Of a stretch of 62,928 bases of DNA, positions 62,876-62,928 are shown one piece after another. The notes under the pieces were generated by a model. That model did not search any database and was not told where the DNA came from. It saw only the letters and a program-made list of their open reading frames with translations. This stretch comes from Bacteroidaceae bacterium. GTDB taxonomy: Bacteria > Bacteroidota > Bacteroidia > Bacteroidales > Bacteroidaceae. Position numbers and translations under genes: made by a program. Numbering within the stretch: position 1 is the stretch's first letter; the number at the start of each line of letters is the position of its first letter. The stretch spans positions 1 through 62,928 of the forward strand of contig CAAGNV010000019.1 of NCBI GenBank assembly GCA_900771425.1. Direction: 5' to 3'.

Positions 62876-62928
62876 AAAGGAAAAGGAGTACAACCCAAGG
62901 TTAGGCAACCAAAGAAGTATGCCGGCAA

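Overview
The window looks like chromosomal DNA of a gut or rumen Prevotella-type bacterium (Bacteroidales, Prevotellaceae). The reasons are two SusC/SusD pairs, a hybrid two-component system that fuses sensor, kinase, receiver and AraC output in one protein, Bacteroidetes-type promoters (TAnnTTTG at -7) before many genes, few Shine-Dalgarno sites, and a xylan gene set of the kind known from Prevotella bryantii. I see no phage, integrase, insertion sequence, CRISPR array, rRNA or tRNA.

Layout. 1-4.2 kb: tail of an unknown gene, then GH51 arabinofuranosidase and a tRNA CCA-adding enzyme on the minus strand. 4.2-12.6 kb: a plus-strand run of GH105, sppA, lpxK, purine nucleoside phosphorylase, thiL and a GH43 enzyme, so housekeeping genes are bracketed by pectin/hemicellulose enzymes. 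13.1-14.0 kb: a GH73 glucosaminidase with LysM domains on the minus strand. 14.3-32.1 kb: one probable 17.7-kb operon with two SusC/SusD pairs and three fasciclin-domain lipoproteins but no glycoside hydrolase. 32.6-36.6 kb: a separately transcribed, highly codon-biased, 1276-residue modular secreted protein. 37.3-51.1 kb: the xylan/xylose locus (GPH symporter, GH10, GH43, xylB, xylA, GH67 and its HTCS regulator). 51.2-53.2 kb: corA and an EFR1-type ferredoxin protein, preceded by a tiny leader ORF. 53.5-59.2 kb: a Crp/Fnr regulator divergent from an alpha-glucan operon (GH133, glycosyltransferase, GH57). 59.3-62.1 kb: an OmpP1/FadL porin and a low-complexity secreted protein on the minus strand. 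62.3-62.5 kb: a probable structured small RNA with a near-perfect promoter.

How it works together. GH10 and GH67 would cut (glucurono)xylan and remove its glucuronate side groups outside the cytoplasm, the symporter imports xylo-oligosaccharides, cytoplasmic GH43 releases xylose, and XylA/XylB feed it to the pentose phosphate pathway under HTCS control. GH51, the large GH43 and GH105 act on arabinan/arabinoxylan and pectin side structures. The alpha-glucan operon handles intracellular glycogen.

The most unusual content is outside the genes. Several families of short intergenic elements share one design: direct units of 21-22 bp combined with inverted terminal copies, so that each can fold into a long hairpin. 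Other points to follow up are the enzyme-free fasciclin/SusCD operon, an acidic/proline leader peptide before corA, the small RNA near 62.4 kb, and a tandem TAGGG palindrome upstream of the low-complexity secreted protein.
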